Positions 26,884 to 34,824 of a stretch of 64,000 nucleotides of DNA are shown in pieces. This stretch comes from Duganella sp. CF402. GTDB taxonomy: Bacteria; Pseudomonadota; Gammaproteobacteria; Burkholderiales; Burkholderiaceae_D. The first letter of the stretch is position 1, and each line of letters starts with the position of its first letter. Made by a program: the position numbers and the translations under genes. Below the pieces are notes generated by a model. That model was not told the DNA's origin, did not search any database, and was given only the letters and a program-made list of their open reading frames with translations. The DNA lies in contig NZ_FOBG01000002.1 in NCBI RefSeq assembly GCF_900109645.1, positions 854,391 to 918,390 on the forward strand, given 5' to 3'.

Positions 26884-28344
26884 ATGGAATGGGAAGTCGT
26901 CATCGGTATTGAGAACCACGTGCAGCTCACTACCGCATCAAAAATTTTCAGCGGCTCGCCGACCGCCTTCGGCGCGGAAGCCAACACCCAAGCCAGCCCG
27001 GTTGACCTGGCGCTGCCTGGCGTGCTGCCGGTCATGAACAAGCAGGCGGTGGATCGCGCGATCCGCTTCGGCCTGGCAGTCGGCGCCAAGATCGCGCCAG
27101 CGTCGATCTTCGCCCGTAAAAACTACTTCTATCCTGACCTGCCGAAGGGCTACCAGATCAGCCAATTCGAAGACCCGGTAGTGCTGGGTGGCGCGGTCAC
27201 TTTCGGCTACGAGAAGGATGGCGAATTCGTCACCAAGACCGTCAACCTGACCCGCGCCCACCTGGAAGAAGACGCCGGTAAATCGCTGCACGAAGACTAC
27301 GCTGGCATGTCGGGCATCGACCTGAATCGCGCCGGCACGCCGCTGCTGGAAATCGTCTCCGAACCAGAGATCCGCAGCGCCGCTGAAGCAGTCGCGTACT
27401 GCAAGGCCCTGCACTCGCTGGTGATGTGGCTGGGCGTCTGCGACGGCAACATGCAGGAAGGCTCGTTCCGCTGCGACATCAACGTTTCGGTGCGTCCGAA
27501 AGGCCAGAAGGAATTCGGCACCCGCTGCGAGATCAAAAACCTGAACTCGTTCCGCTTCATCGAAGAAGCCGTGCACGTCGAAGTGCGCCGCCAGATCGAG
27601 CTGATTGAAGACGGCGGCAAAGTGGTGCAAGCGACCCGCCTGTACGATCCGGACCGCAAGGAAACGCGCGAAATGCGCAGCAAAGAAGACGCGCAGGATT
27701 ACCGCTACTTCCCGGACCCGGACCTGCCGCCGCTGGTGATCTCCAACGCGTGGATCGACACCGTGAAAGCGTCGATGCCGGAACTGCCGGCCGCCATGCG
27801 CGCGCGCTTCGTCAGCGAATACGCGCTGCCGGAATATGACTCGCTGGTGCTGACCGCATCGAAAGCGATGGCCAACTACTTCGTGGCCGTGGTGGATGCA
27901 GCGGGCAAGGAAAACGCCAAAGCCGCCGCCAACTGGCTGATGGGCGACGTCTCGTCGACCCTGAACCGCGAAGGCGTGGACATCGCCGACGCGCCGGTCA
28001 AGCCTGCGCAGCTGGCGCTGATGCTGAAGCGTATCGCCGACGGCACCATCAACAACAAGACCGCCAAAGAACTGTTCGGCGACATGTGGGCAGCCAAGTC
28101 GGATGACGACAACCTGGTCGACGCGCTGATCGAATCGAAAGGCCTGAAACAGATCTCCGACACCGGCGCGCTGGAAGCCATCGTCAACGAAGTCATCGCC
28201 AACAACGAGAAGTCGGTGGAGCAGTATCGCGCTGGTAAAGAAGCCGCGATCAACGCCCTGATCGGCCAGGCCATGAAAGCCTCGCGCGGCAAAGCCAACC
28301 CGGCGCAGCTGACCGAACTGCTGAAAGCCAAGCTGGCCGGCTAA
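26884..28344 (+). CDS. gatB: Asp-tRNA(Asn)/Glu-tRNA(Gln) amidotransferase subunit B
   Basis: A 486-residue tRNA-binding subunit that phosphorylates the mis-acylated tRNA and amidates it. It begins with the family hallmark WEVVIGIENHVQL, and contains FYPDLPKGYQISQ, LEEDAGKS, DLNRAGTPLLEIVSEP, and the DINVSVRP and YRYFPDPDLPPL segments. The C-terminal YqeY-like domain (about 345-486) binds the tRNA elbow. A factor-independent terminator follows. Confidence 0.97.
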   Translation: MEWEVVIGIENHVQLTTASKIFSGSPTAFGAEANTQASPVDLALPGVLPVMNKQAVDRAIRFGLAVGAKIAPASIFARKNYFYPDLPKGYQISQFEDPVVLGGAVTFGYEKDGEFVTKTVNLTRAHLEEDAGKSLHEDYAGMSGIDLNRAGTPLLEIVSEPEIRSAAEAVAYCKALHSLVMWLGVCDGNMQEGSFRCDINVSVRPKGQKEFGTRCEIKNLNSFRFIEEAVHVEVRRQIELIEDGGKVVQATRLYDPDRKETREMRSKEDAQDYRYFPDPDLPPLVISNAWIDTVKASMPELPAAMRARFVSEYALPEYDSLVLTASKAMANYFVAVVDAAGKENAKAAANWLMGDVSSTLNREGVDIADAPVKPAQLALMLKRIADGTINNKTAKELFGDMWAAKSDDDNLVDALIESKGLKQISDTGALEAIVNEVIANNEKSVEQYRAGKEAAINALIGQAMKASRGKANPAQLTELLKAKLAG

Positions 28345-28362
28345 TCAGCCACACGCCAGAAC

Positions 28363-28396
28363 GCCCCGCCGGCTCACGCTTGCGGGGCTTTTTTTT
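28363..28396 (+). terminator. Terminator of the gatCAB operon
   Basis: A 7-bp GC stem (GCCCCGC 28363-28369 with GCGGGGC 28382-28388) is followed by eight T. It begins 18 bases after the gatB stop and overlaps the last codons of the convergent peptidase gene. Confidence 0.85.
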
Positions 28397-29201
28397 CGCG
28401 GCCAAGATCCGCGCGAAAATCCTGCCACAGCACCGACAACGGCTGGCCATACGCCGCCTGTACCGAAGCGCCGAACGCCTTGCCGGCAGCGACATCCCTG
28501 ATCAAGCGTTCAAACGCCACACCATCGCGCTGCTTCATGTAGTCCACCATCATTGAGCTTTGGCGATAGTACATCGGCCAGGATAGCTTGAATTCATCGG
28601 CGCGCTTGGGGAAGAACAGCGAACCATCCGCCTCCGCTTCGAAGTGGCGGCCGTGCACCAGCGCGAATACCGCCTCCTCGCGCGAAACGCGTAGGGCTGC
28701 TCCGCCGTTCGACACCGCAGTCGGCAAACCCTCCATGAACCAGTTGGGCAAGCGGGCCACTGCCATGATGCCGGCCTGCTGCTGCAAGTGCAGGTGCGAT
28801 AGCTCGTGCGCGAGTATGCCTGCGCGCACCGTCGGCGGATCCGCCGCGAGGCGCGGTGACAGATGCACCGCACCGAAGCCAGTAGCGCCATACGCGATCG
28901 GCTGCACGGCCGAGTGCCGTGCAAAGCTCTCGCGCGAACCATAGACCTGCACACGCACCGGCTGCGAGAAGCTGCCGTAGTGCGCCCGTTCGACCAAGGC
29001 GACCGCCTCCGCCATCAACGGTGCGACGGCAAGCGCCCCTTGCTCCGCTCCCGGCTCGCACCAGATGCGCGGGTCCGACGTGCACTGCACGAAATCCGAT
29101 GTTGGCTGCACCCACGCCAGCACAATGCGCCCCGTCTGCCCTGCGCCCAGCAATCCAACACCGGCGAGTACAACACCGCCTGCTATTAATCGTTTAATCA
29201 A
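28374..29201 (-). CDS. Secreted or membrane-anchored HExxH zinc peptidase (peptidase MA-like)
   Basis: A 275-residue protein with an N-terminal hydrophobic segment (about 5-30) that is a signal peptide or anchor. The zinc motif HELSH is at residues 132-136, and the third ligand is probably Glu157 in NWFMEGLP, the arrangement of MA-clan gluzincin-like peptidases. Beyond this motif no family-specific function is recognisable. Its 3' end is convergent with gatB and shares the gatB terminator sequence; its 5' end faces the GH13-like gene across 62 bases, so the two are divergent. Confidence 0.72.
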   Translation of the reverse strand: MIKRLIAGGVVLAGVGLLGAGQTGRIVLAWVQPTSDFVQCTSDPRIWCEPGAEQGALAVAPLMAEAVALVERAHYGSFSQPVRVQVYGSRESFARHSAVQPIAYGATGFGAVHLSPRLAADPPTVRAGILAHELSHLHLQQQAGIMAVARLPNWFMEGLPTAVSNGGAALRVSREEAVFALVHGRHFEAEADGSLFFPKRADEFKLSWPMYYRQSSMMVDYMKQRDGVAFERLIRDVAAGKAFGASVQAAYGQPLSVLWQDFRADLGREKKAPQA

Positions 29202-29263
29202 ACACGCCTCCCTGTCTGCGTCATATCATATAGCCAATATTAGCCACTCGCGCAAGGACTACG

Positions 29264-30838
29264 ATGAATTTGCAATTCAACGCCGACCCGGCACTGCTGC
29301 CCCACGCCGTTGCCGGCGGCGTGCGTTTTGTTTTCGATGATTCCAATGCGCGCTGCGTCGCGCTGGCCGGCACTTTCAATTGCTGGGCGGGCGATGTTTG
29401 CATGATGGAGCGCGTGTCGCCGACGCGCTGGCAGGTCACGCTGCCGATACCGGCCGGACGCCATCTCTACAAAATCGTCGTCAACGACACCGACTGGATT
29501 CCCGATCCCGCCAATCCGTGGATCTCGGAAGATGGCCAGAACAACTCCTGCCTCACGGTCGATGAAGGCGGCGCGGTGCTGATGCGCCAGCACGGCACGA
29601 GCGCCGCTGCACCCGGCCCGCTGCATGCGCGTGCGGCGCTGGCCAGCCCGGACTGGCTGCGCGATGGCGTGATCTACCAGCTGTCGGTGCCGGCCTTCGG
29701 CGGCGACTTCGATGGCGTGCGGGCCAAGCTGCCCTACCTGAGCGAATTGGGCGCGGACATTTTGTGGATCATGCCGATCCATCCGGTCGGCATCGAAGGG
29801 CGATGCGGTGCACTGGGCGATCCTTACGCCGTGCGCGATTTCGACGCCATCGACCCGGCGCTGGGCGACGAGGCCTCGCTGCGCGCGCTGGTGGGCGCGG
29901 CGCACGCACGCGGCATGCGCGTCATCATGGACTGGACACTCAACCGCAGCAGCGTTGATCATCCGTTCACGCGCACGCATCCGCACTGGTACACGCAGCG
30001 CGCCGACGGCAGCATCTACTACGCCGTTCCAAATCGCGGCTACTTCGCCGGTTTCAACTTTGCCGATCGCGACCTGCGGGGCTACCTGATCAACAGCATG
30101 CGCAGCTGGATCGAACGCTTCGATTTCGACGGCCTGCGCTTCGACGATTCCGACATTACTCCTTGCGACTTCCTCGACGAAATCCGCACCGAGCTGGCGG
30201 CGCTGCGGCCCGACATCGCCCTCATCTCGCAATCCTACGACGAGTTCCACCATCTCGCCGCGTGCGACCTGACCTACGAAGGCGGCACGCGCGAAATGCT
30301 GCGCCGGGCCGACAACGCAGCCTTCGCTGACTATTGGAACGAATCGACCTACAGCTTCCCGCGCGGCGCGTTGCGCATGCGCTGGCTGGAAGACAAGGAG
30401 CAAGGCCGCATCTCCACCTTCCTCGGCGCCGGCGCACACCGCCCCGCCGCCGCAGCGATGCTATGCATGGACGGCGTGCCGCATATCCTGATGGGACAAG
30501 AATTCGGTGAGCCGACATGGACCGGCTGGCAAGTGCTGTTCGACGGCTGGCAGCTGAAATGGCAAGCCTTCGACAGCAGCCTGTATGCGCACTACCAAAC
30601 CCTGATCGCCCTGCGCCGCCAGCACGCCGCACTGCGCACCGGCGCCACTGCTTTCCTGGACGGCCTGCCACCCGGCGCCATCGGCTTCACCCGCGACGAC
30701 ATCATCGTACTGGCTAACCTGTCCAACAGCACGCAAACGCTCAACACCAAGCTGTCGCACGTAGAGCCTCTATACGCGTCGGGCTGGCATGCGCAAGACG
30801 CCACATTGGCGCCACACGGCTGGCTAATCGGACGATAA
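29264..30838 (+). CDS. GH13-like (alpha-amylase family) protein with degenerate active site
   Basis: A 524-residue protein without a signal peptide. Residues about 17-100 form a CBM48/AMPK-type early-set domain (VALAGTFNCW...GRHLYKIVVND), and 134-450 form a GH13 barrel (DGVIYQLSVPAFGG, LGADILWIMPIHPVG, PGVPHIL-like DGVPHILMGQEFGE). Compared with active members, region I has DWTLNRSS (the usual NH is N227-R228), region II keeps the nucleophile Asp294 (FDGLRFD), region III has ISQSY with Gln323 where the acid/base Glu is expected, and region IV has EDKE (376-379) instead of ENHD. It is therefore probably inactive or mechanistically altered. The alignment was made by eye. It precedes blaI by 63 bases. 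Confidence 0.75.
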   Translation: MNLQFNADPALLPHAVAGGVRFVFDDSNARCVALAGTFNCWAGDVCMMERVSPTRWQVTLPIPAGRHLYKIVVNDTDWIPDPANPWISEDGQNNSCLTVDEGGAVLMRQHGTSAAAPGPLHARAALASPDWLRDGVIYQLSVPAFGGDFDGVRAKLPYLSELGADILWIMPIHPVGIEGRCGALGDPYAVRDFDAIDPALGDEASLRALVGAAHARGMRVIMDWTLNRSSVDHPFTRTHPHWYTQRADGSIYYAVPNRGYFAGFNFADRDLRGYLINSMRSWIERFDFDGLRFDDSDITPCDFLDEIRTELAALRPDIALISQSYDEFHHLAACDLTYEGGTREMLRRADNAAFADYWNESTYSFPRGALRMRWLEDKEQGRISTFLGAGAHRPAAAAMLCMDGVPHILMGQEFGEPTWTGWQVLFDGWQLKWQAFDSSLYAHYQTLIALRRQHAALRTGATAFLDGLPPGAIGFTRDDIIVLANLSNSTQTLNTKLSHVEPLYASGWHAQDATLAPHGWLIGR

Positions 30839-30846
30839 AATTAATG

Positions 30847-30882
30847 TAGACATTTATGTCTAGACAGAATATTCTACGTCTA
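30847..30882 (+). promoter_or_regulatory. Promoter with overlapping dyads upstream of blaI
   Basis: A -35-like TAGACA (30847-30852) and a -10-like TATTCT (30870-30875) are separated by exactly 17 bp. A perfect 7-2-7 inverted repeat, TAGACAT-TT-ATGTCTA (30847-30862), covers the -35 box, and a second dyad, TAGAC...GTCTA around the AGAATATTCT centre (30861-30882), covers the -10 box. BlaI/MecI-family repressors bind such TACA/GACA-type dyads, so autoregulation is likely. An AGGGAGA ribosome site follows at 30891-30897. Confidence 0.7.
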
Positions 30883-30901
30883 CCGCATCCAGGGAGACGC
30901 C

Positions 30902-31273
30902 ATGAGTATTCCGAAGCCGACCGCCGCAGAACTCGAACTGCTGCAAGCCCTATGGCCGCTTGGTTCCGCCACGGCCAAGCAAGTCCATGAGGCCATGCAG
31001 GCCGATAAACCGGACCTCGCCTACAGCGCGGTGCTGCGCCTGATGCAGATCATGCACACCAAGGGCATCCTGACGCGCGACGAAAGCCAGCGCTCCCACA
31101 TCTACGCGCCGGCGCAAGCGCAGGATGCGCTGCAATCCTCCCTGCTGAAAGACCTGGTGCAGAAAGCCTTCGCCGGTTCGGCCAAGGCGCTGGTGCTGGC
31201 CGCCCTGCGCAACGGCATCTCGAAAAAAGAGCGCGCCGAAATCGAAAAGCTGCTGAAGGAAGAGAACAAATGA
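30902..31273 (+). CDS. blaI: BlaI/MecI/CopY-family transcriptional repressor
   Basis: A 123-residue winged-helix repressor. The DNA-binding part (about 5-75) shows PTAAELELLQALWPLGSATAKQVHEA and the YSAVLRLMQIMHTKGILTRDES recognition helix and wing; the C-terminal helices (about 85-122) form the dimer and contain the region cleaved in BlaI/MecI after signalling. It overlaps the M56 partner gene by four bases. Target genes other than its own operon are not evident, and no beta-lactamase gene is in the window. Confidence 0.9.
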   Translation: MSIPKPTAAELELLQALWPLGSATAKQVHEAMQADKPDLAYSAVLRLMQIMHTKGILTRDESQRSHIYAPAQAQDALQSSLLKDLVQKAFAGSAKALVLAALRNGISKKERAEIEKLLKEENK

Positions 31274-32526
31274 GCACCTTCATCTTCGCCCTCGGCCTGA
31301 CGCTGATGCACTTCCTGTGGCAAGGCCTGCTGCTGGGCTGCGGCGCCGCCATCGCGCTGGCACTGCTGCGCAACAGCCGCGCCGAATACCGCTACCTGAT
31401 CGCCTGCGTCGCCCTGCTGGCCTGCCTGTGCTGGCCGGCGCTGGAATTGTGGCAGCGCCTTGCCGGCGATACGACCGCCAGCGGCGGCATCAATGTTCTG
31501 CCCTGGACCGCCGGCGAGATCAGCGACGATGAGGCGTGGTTCAACCTGCGCGATGCGCTGCGCTACATCGTCAGCCTGTGGGCGCTGTGCGCCGCTGCGC
31601 TGGCGCTGCGCATGATGGCGGGACTGCTGTGGATAGATCGCGTCAGCCGCCAACCGGCCAGCCATCCCGGCCAGCAGCGCTGGGAGCGCGAACTGGCGCA
31701 ACTGGCCCACCACTTCGGCATCACGCGCGCCGTGGGCCTGCGCGTGATCGATACGCTGGCCAGCCCCGTCACCGCAGGCTGGTGGCGGCCGGTGGTACTG
31801 GTGCCGGCAGCGCTCATCGGCGGCATGCCGCCCGATCTGCTGCAAGCCCTGCTCGCACACGAAATGGCGCACATCAAGCGTCACGATTACCTGGTCAACC
31901 TGCTGCAAAACATGATTGAGACGCTGCTGTTCTATCACCCTGCTGTTTGGTGGCTGTCGAACCGTATCCGCGTCGAACGGGAATTGATCGCAGACGAAAT
32001 CGCAGCAAGTCAGCTCGGCGAACCGCGGCGCCTGGCCCTTGCCTTATCAGAACTGGAGCGGCTCCGGTTCTCACATCATCAACTGGCCCAAGCGGCCAAT
32101 GGAGGAAATCTCATGCAACGCATCCAACACCTGCTGCGCCCCGCGCCGCAAGCCCTGAACTGGAAAGCCGCCGTCGCCATGCTGGGCGTCGCCGTGGCTT
32201 GCCTGTCGGTCTACGCACAGGCCACCGCCGCCGACAAAAGCGCGTCCAACTACAAGTCAGCGCTGGTCGACTTCAACAGCTGCGCCAAGCCGGTATGGCC
32301 CGACGGCGCCATCGCCGCCAACCGCACCGGCACCGTCAGCCTGGAATTCAAGGTGGGCAAGGACGGCAAGGTCAAGGACTCCAGCGTGATCCGCACCAGC
32401 GGCCACCCGGACCTCGACGAAGCGGCGCGCACCGGCATCAGCAAATGCCAGTTCAAGCCTGCCACCAAAGCCGGCAAGCCGATCGACACCAAGCAAAAAG
32501 TGCAGTACGTCTGGACGCTGGAGTAA
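31270..32526 (+). CDS. BlaR1-like M56 metallopeptidase with TonB C-terminal domain
   Basis: A 418-residue membrane protein. Residues 1-300 are an M56 (BlaR1/MecR1) peptidase with about four membrane segments (6-34, 41-60, 95-121, 300-318) and the zinc motif HEMAH at 197-201, followed by the ERELIADE helix (about 236-243) with further ligands. Instead of a penicillin-binding sensor domain, the periplasmic C-terminus (about 328-418) is a TonB-C/energy-transducer-type domain (SLEFKVGKDGKVKDSSVIRTSG). It should receive an envelope signal and cleave the BlaI repressor inside the cell; the signal is unknown. Confidence 0.88.
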   Translation: MSTFIFALGLTLMHFLWQGLLLGCGAAIALALLRNSRAEYRYLIACVALLACLCWPALELWQRLAGDTTASGGINVLPWTAGEISDDEAWFNLRDALRYIVSLWALCAAALALRMMAGLLWIDRVSRQPASHPGQQRWERELAQLAHHFGITRAVGLRVIDTLASPVTAGWWRPVVLVPAALIGGMPPDLLQALLAHEMAHIKRHDYLVNLLQNMIETLLFYHPAVWWLSNRIRVERELIADEIAASQLGEPRRLALALSELERLRFSHHQLAQAANGGNLMQRIQHLLRPAPQALNWKAAVAMLGVAVACLSVYAQATAADKSASNYKSALVDFNSCAKPVWPDGAIAANRTGTVSLEFKVGKDGKVKDSSVIRTSGHPDLDEAARTGISKCQFKPATKAGKPIDTKQKVQYVWTLE

Positions 32527-32545
32527 CTCCTCAAGCGCGCCGGTC

Positions 32546-32580
32546 CAGCGCCGCCGATACCGGGTCGGGCGGCGGCGCTG
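32546..32580. other. Strong hairpin between convergent genes
   Basis: A perfect 10-bp stem (CAGCGCCGCC / GGCGGCGCTG) with a 15-base loop lies between the ends of the M56 gene and the convergent secreted-protein gene. No T run follows on either strand, so a terminator role is only possible. Confidence 0.5.
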
Positions 32581-32598
32581 TTCCGGTGCCGCGTAAAG

Positions 32599-33282
32599 CT
32601 ATTCCAGCAGCGCGGCGATCGCCAGCGGCGTGGCGCTGGTGACCACCTGCCCCGCCTCCGGCAACGCCGCGAAGCGATAGACGAACACCCGAAAGCCCTG
32701 CATCACATCTCCCGCAAACGCTGGCCCTTCCTTCGCCGTCAGCGCGTTTACCGTACCGCTGCTGGCGCGGAACTGCACCTGCACCGCGTCCGTCTTCAGG
32801 TAAGAGAACTGGACGCCGACGCAGTTCTTGCCGCTTGCCTCGCCGCCAAATCGCAGATAGGCCAGCAACTGCTCGCAGGCGGCACGCAAGTCTGCCGCCG
32901 CATAGACGCCATCTGGCCGCGTCACGATTGACACCCAGGGCCCAGCCGTCAACTGGCCCGGTTTACGGTTGATCAACAGCTCCGCGTTGTCGTCATACGC
33001 GGCCTTGGAGAACGGAAGCACGGCGCGTCCCAGCGCATCGAGCGTCAGCGACACTTGCGCTGTCTTGCTGCTCAGGGTGAGCCGCAATCCTTCCATCGCA
33101 ACGCTCTTGTTGCGTGGACGCAGGCGAAAATGACTTTGCAGGAACTGCTTGGGCTTACCGTATTTTTCAAACCAGATCATCTGGCGATAGGCGTCGCGAT
33201 ACGCGATCCAGTCCGTATCCTCCTGCGCGTGGACGAGGGACGGCAACCATGCAAGACAGAGGAGGAAGGCGCGGCGCAGCAT
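32599..33282 (-). CDS. Secreted protein of unknown function
   Basis: A 227-residue protein with a clear signal peptide (MLRRAFLLCLAWLPSLVHA, cleavage near 19/20). The mature part is mixed alpha/beta without a family I recognise; it contains two Cys residues (about 135 and 154) that could pair in the periplasm. Its ATG follows the MipA/OmpV gene stop by one base (TGACATG), so the two are probably translated together, the third gene of an outer-membrane operon beginning at 34631. Confidence 0.65.
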   Translation of the reverse strand: MLRRAFLLCLAWLPSLVHAQEDTDWIAYRDAYRQMIWFEKYGKPKQFLQSHFRLRPRNKSVAMEGLRLTLSSKTAQVSLTLDALGRAVLPFSKAAYDDNAELLINRKPGQLTAGPWVSIVTRPDGVYAAADLRAACEQLLAYLRFGGEASGKNCVGVQFSYLKTDAVQVQFRASSGTVNALTAKEGPAFAGDVMQGFRVFVYRFAALPEAGQVVTSATPLAIAALLE

Positions 33283-33283
33283 G

Positions 33284-34045
33284 TCAGAAGCGGTAAGCGA
33301 GACCGCTGTACACGCTGAGGAAACTGCGGCGCTCGACCACCGGGCTGGCCGCCGGCCCTGCGCCCAGCCGTATCGCCGTCGCGCCGCTGGTGAGCAGCCA
33401 CTGGCTGCTCAAGGCCCAGTTCCAGTTGGCGCCTGCATTGAACGCAGCGACGCCGCCCGACGGCGTGTAGTCGCGCGGTCCACCCGCAGCACGCAACACC
33501 TGGTACCGCTCGCGCATCACCGGCGCCCCGGCCAGCGATACCCCGGCAGACAGCGCGAAGGTGTGATGCGGCACAAGGCCGCTCCAGCTTTTCTGCACGC
33601 CCACATCGCCGCGCAAGCCGTGGGCACTGGTGTCGTACAGGACGCGCGACGTCAGCCGCGTATCGTCGCCAAGGTAGTAATTGAAATAACCGCCTGCATC
33701 CAGCGTGCCATCGATGGCGTGCGAGCCGCGCAGGCGATGGTTATCACCGGGATCGCGTGAATTACTGGCGGCCAGCAGCGGCCCATATTCCACAGCCGCC
33801 GTCGGCGAAAAGTTGATGCCCACTACCCCGCTGGCCGACACGAACACGCCATTGCTCCACTCCACTTGCAGCAAGGGCCGCAGCAACACCGGGCGATTCT
33901 CGCCGGCGGCCGCGGCGCTGCTGGTGGCCAGCGCCACGCCCACATACATATCCCGGCTGCCGTCCGGCATCATCGGTAGATTGCTGTCACCGCCCGCAGC
34001 CAGGCCGCACAGCGGCAATAATATGAGTGGGAATAGCTTGGTCAT
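33284..34045 (-). CDS. MipA/OmpV family outer-membrane protein
   Basis: A 253-residue protein with a signal peptide (MTKLFPLILLPLCGLAAGG) and a beta-barrel of alternating residues ending in Phe (GLAYRF). Segments VGVALAT...RPVLLRPLLQVEW, GVVGINFSPTAAVEYGPLL and DAGGYFNYYLGDDTRLTSRV match the MipA/OmpV family, in which E. coli MipA scaffolds the murein hydrolase MltA and a synthase, and OmpV acts as a porin. ATG at 34045 has AAGGAAG four bases upstream; a longer frame is not needed. Confidence 0.82.
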   Translation of the reverse strand: MTKLFPLILLPLCGLAAGGDSNLPMMPDGSRDMYVGVALATSSAAAAGENRPVLLRPLLQVEWSNGVFVSASGVVGINFSPTAAVEYGPLLAASNSRDPGDNHRLRGSHAIDGTLDAGGYFNYYLGDDTRLTSRVLYDTSAHGLRGDVGVQKSWSGLVPHHTFALSAGVSLAGAPVMRERYQVLRAAGGPRDYTPSGGVAAFNAGANWNWALSSQWLLTSGATAIRLGAGPAASPVVERRSFLSVYSGLAYRF

Positions 34046-34052
34046 GTCTTCC

Positions 34053-34631
34053 TTAAAAACCGACGCGCACACCGAGCGATACTTTATCCATCGATGCACT
34101 CAGTCCTTGCTGTTTGAGTTTGTCCGTATGTTCCAGTTCCAGCTGCAGCGACACATCCTTGCTGACCATGTAGGCGGCGCCCAAGGCCAGATACAGGCCA
34201 TTCTTTTTCACCGTCCCTGCCGCCGGCGCGTCCTTGCCGTGGATGCCGGCATTGAAACGGCCCTGCGCCACGCCCACCTTGCCATACAGCGCCCAGTCCT
34301 CGCTCAGCTGCCACGTATTGCGCGCCGCGATGTATCCCATGCGCGTGCGCGTCTTCAGTTCATAGCCCTGCTCCAGCGCAAACGACTTTTCGTCGCCGAT
34401 GCCACGATAACCAGCTTCCAGCGCCCACGACGGCGACAGCGCATAGCCGGCGAACACGCCGATCGCCGCGTGGCGCTCGTTACCGTTGCGCACCGTAGTC
34501 ACGCCGTCGTTAGCATAAGTAATGCTTCCTTTGCCGAACGAGCCGACGTCAACGCCGATGTAGGCATCCTCGGCACGCGCCAGCGAGCAGGAGGCAAGAG
34601 CGATCAGTGTGCTGTAAAAAAATTTGTTCAT
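34053..34631 (-). CDS. Small outer-membrane beta-barrel protein
   Basis: A 192-residue protein with a signal peptide (MNKFFYSTLIALASCSLARA) followed by an eight-stranded OmpA/OmpX-like barrel pattern (AYIGVDVGSFGKGS, GVFAGYALSPSWALEAGYRG, YLALGAAYMVSKDVSLQLELEH, VSLGVRVGF with terminal Phe). It is the first gene of the OMP operon and is divergent from the two-component system across 193 bases that contain repeated TGTAC elements. Confidence 0.75.
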   Translation of the reverse strand: MNKFFYSTLIALASCSLARAEDAYIGVDVGSFGKGSITYANDGVTTVRNGNERHAAIGVFAGYALSPSWALEAGYRGIGDEKSFALEQGYELKTRTRMGYIAARNTWQLSEDWALYGKVGVAQGRFNAGIHGKDAPAAGTVKKNGLYLALGAAYMVSKDVSLQLELEHTDKLKQQGLSASMDKVSLGVRVGF

Positions 34632-34719
34632 GTCGGATTCCGGTTGATGTAAGAGCCTCCATGTTAGGAAAAGCCCTCGCCGTAATCCGCCGCGATCTGT
34701 CGCAGAATTGTCCGCAATT

Positions 34720-34758
34720 TGTAGGGCGCATTTGTATAAAAAGTGTACGCAGATGTAC
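34720..34758. promoter_or_regulatory. Repeated TGTA(C) boxes between OMP operon and two-component system
   Basis: TGTAG at 34720, TGTAT at 34733, TGTAC at 34744 and TGTAC at 34754 are direct repeats with spacings of 13, 11 and 10 bases. Helically phased tandem half-sites are what OmpR-family regulators bind, so this is a candidate operator for the adjacent regulator acting on both directions. Confidence 0.5.
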
Positions 34759-34824
34759 CTGATTGTCGAAAATGCCACATCCGCCGCGCGCTCCACTACA
34801 ATGGCGTTCCAAACAGGAGATGCA

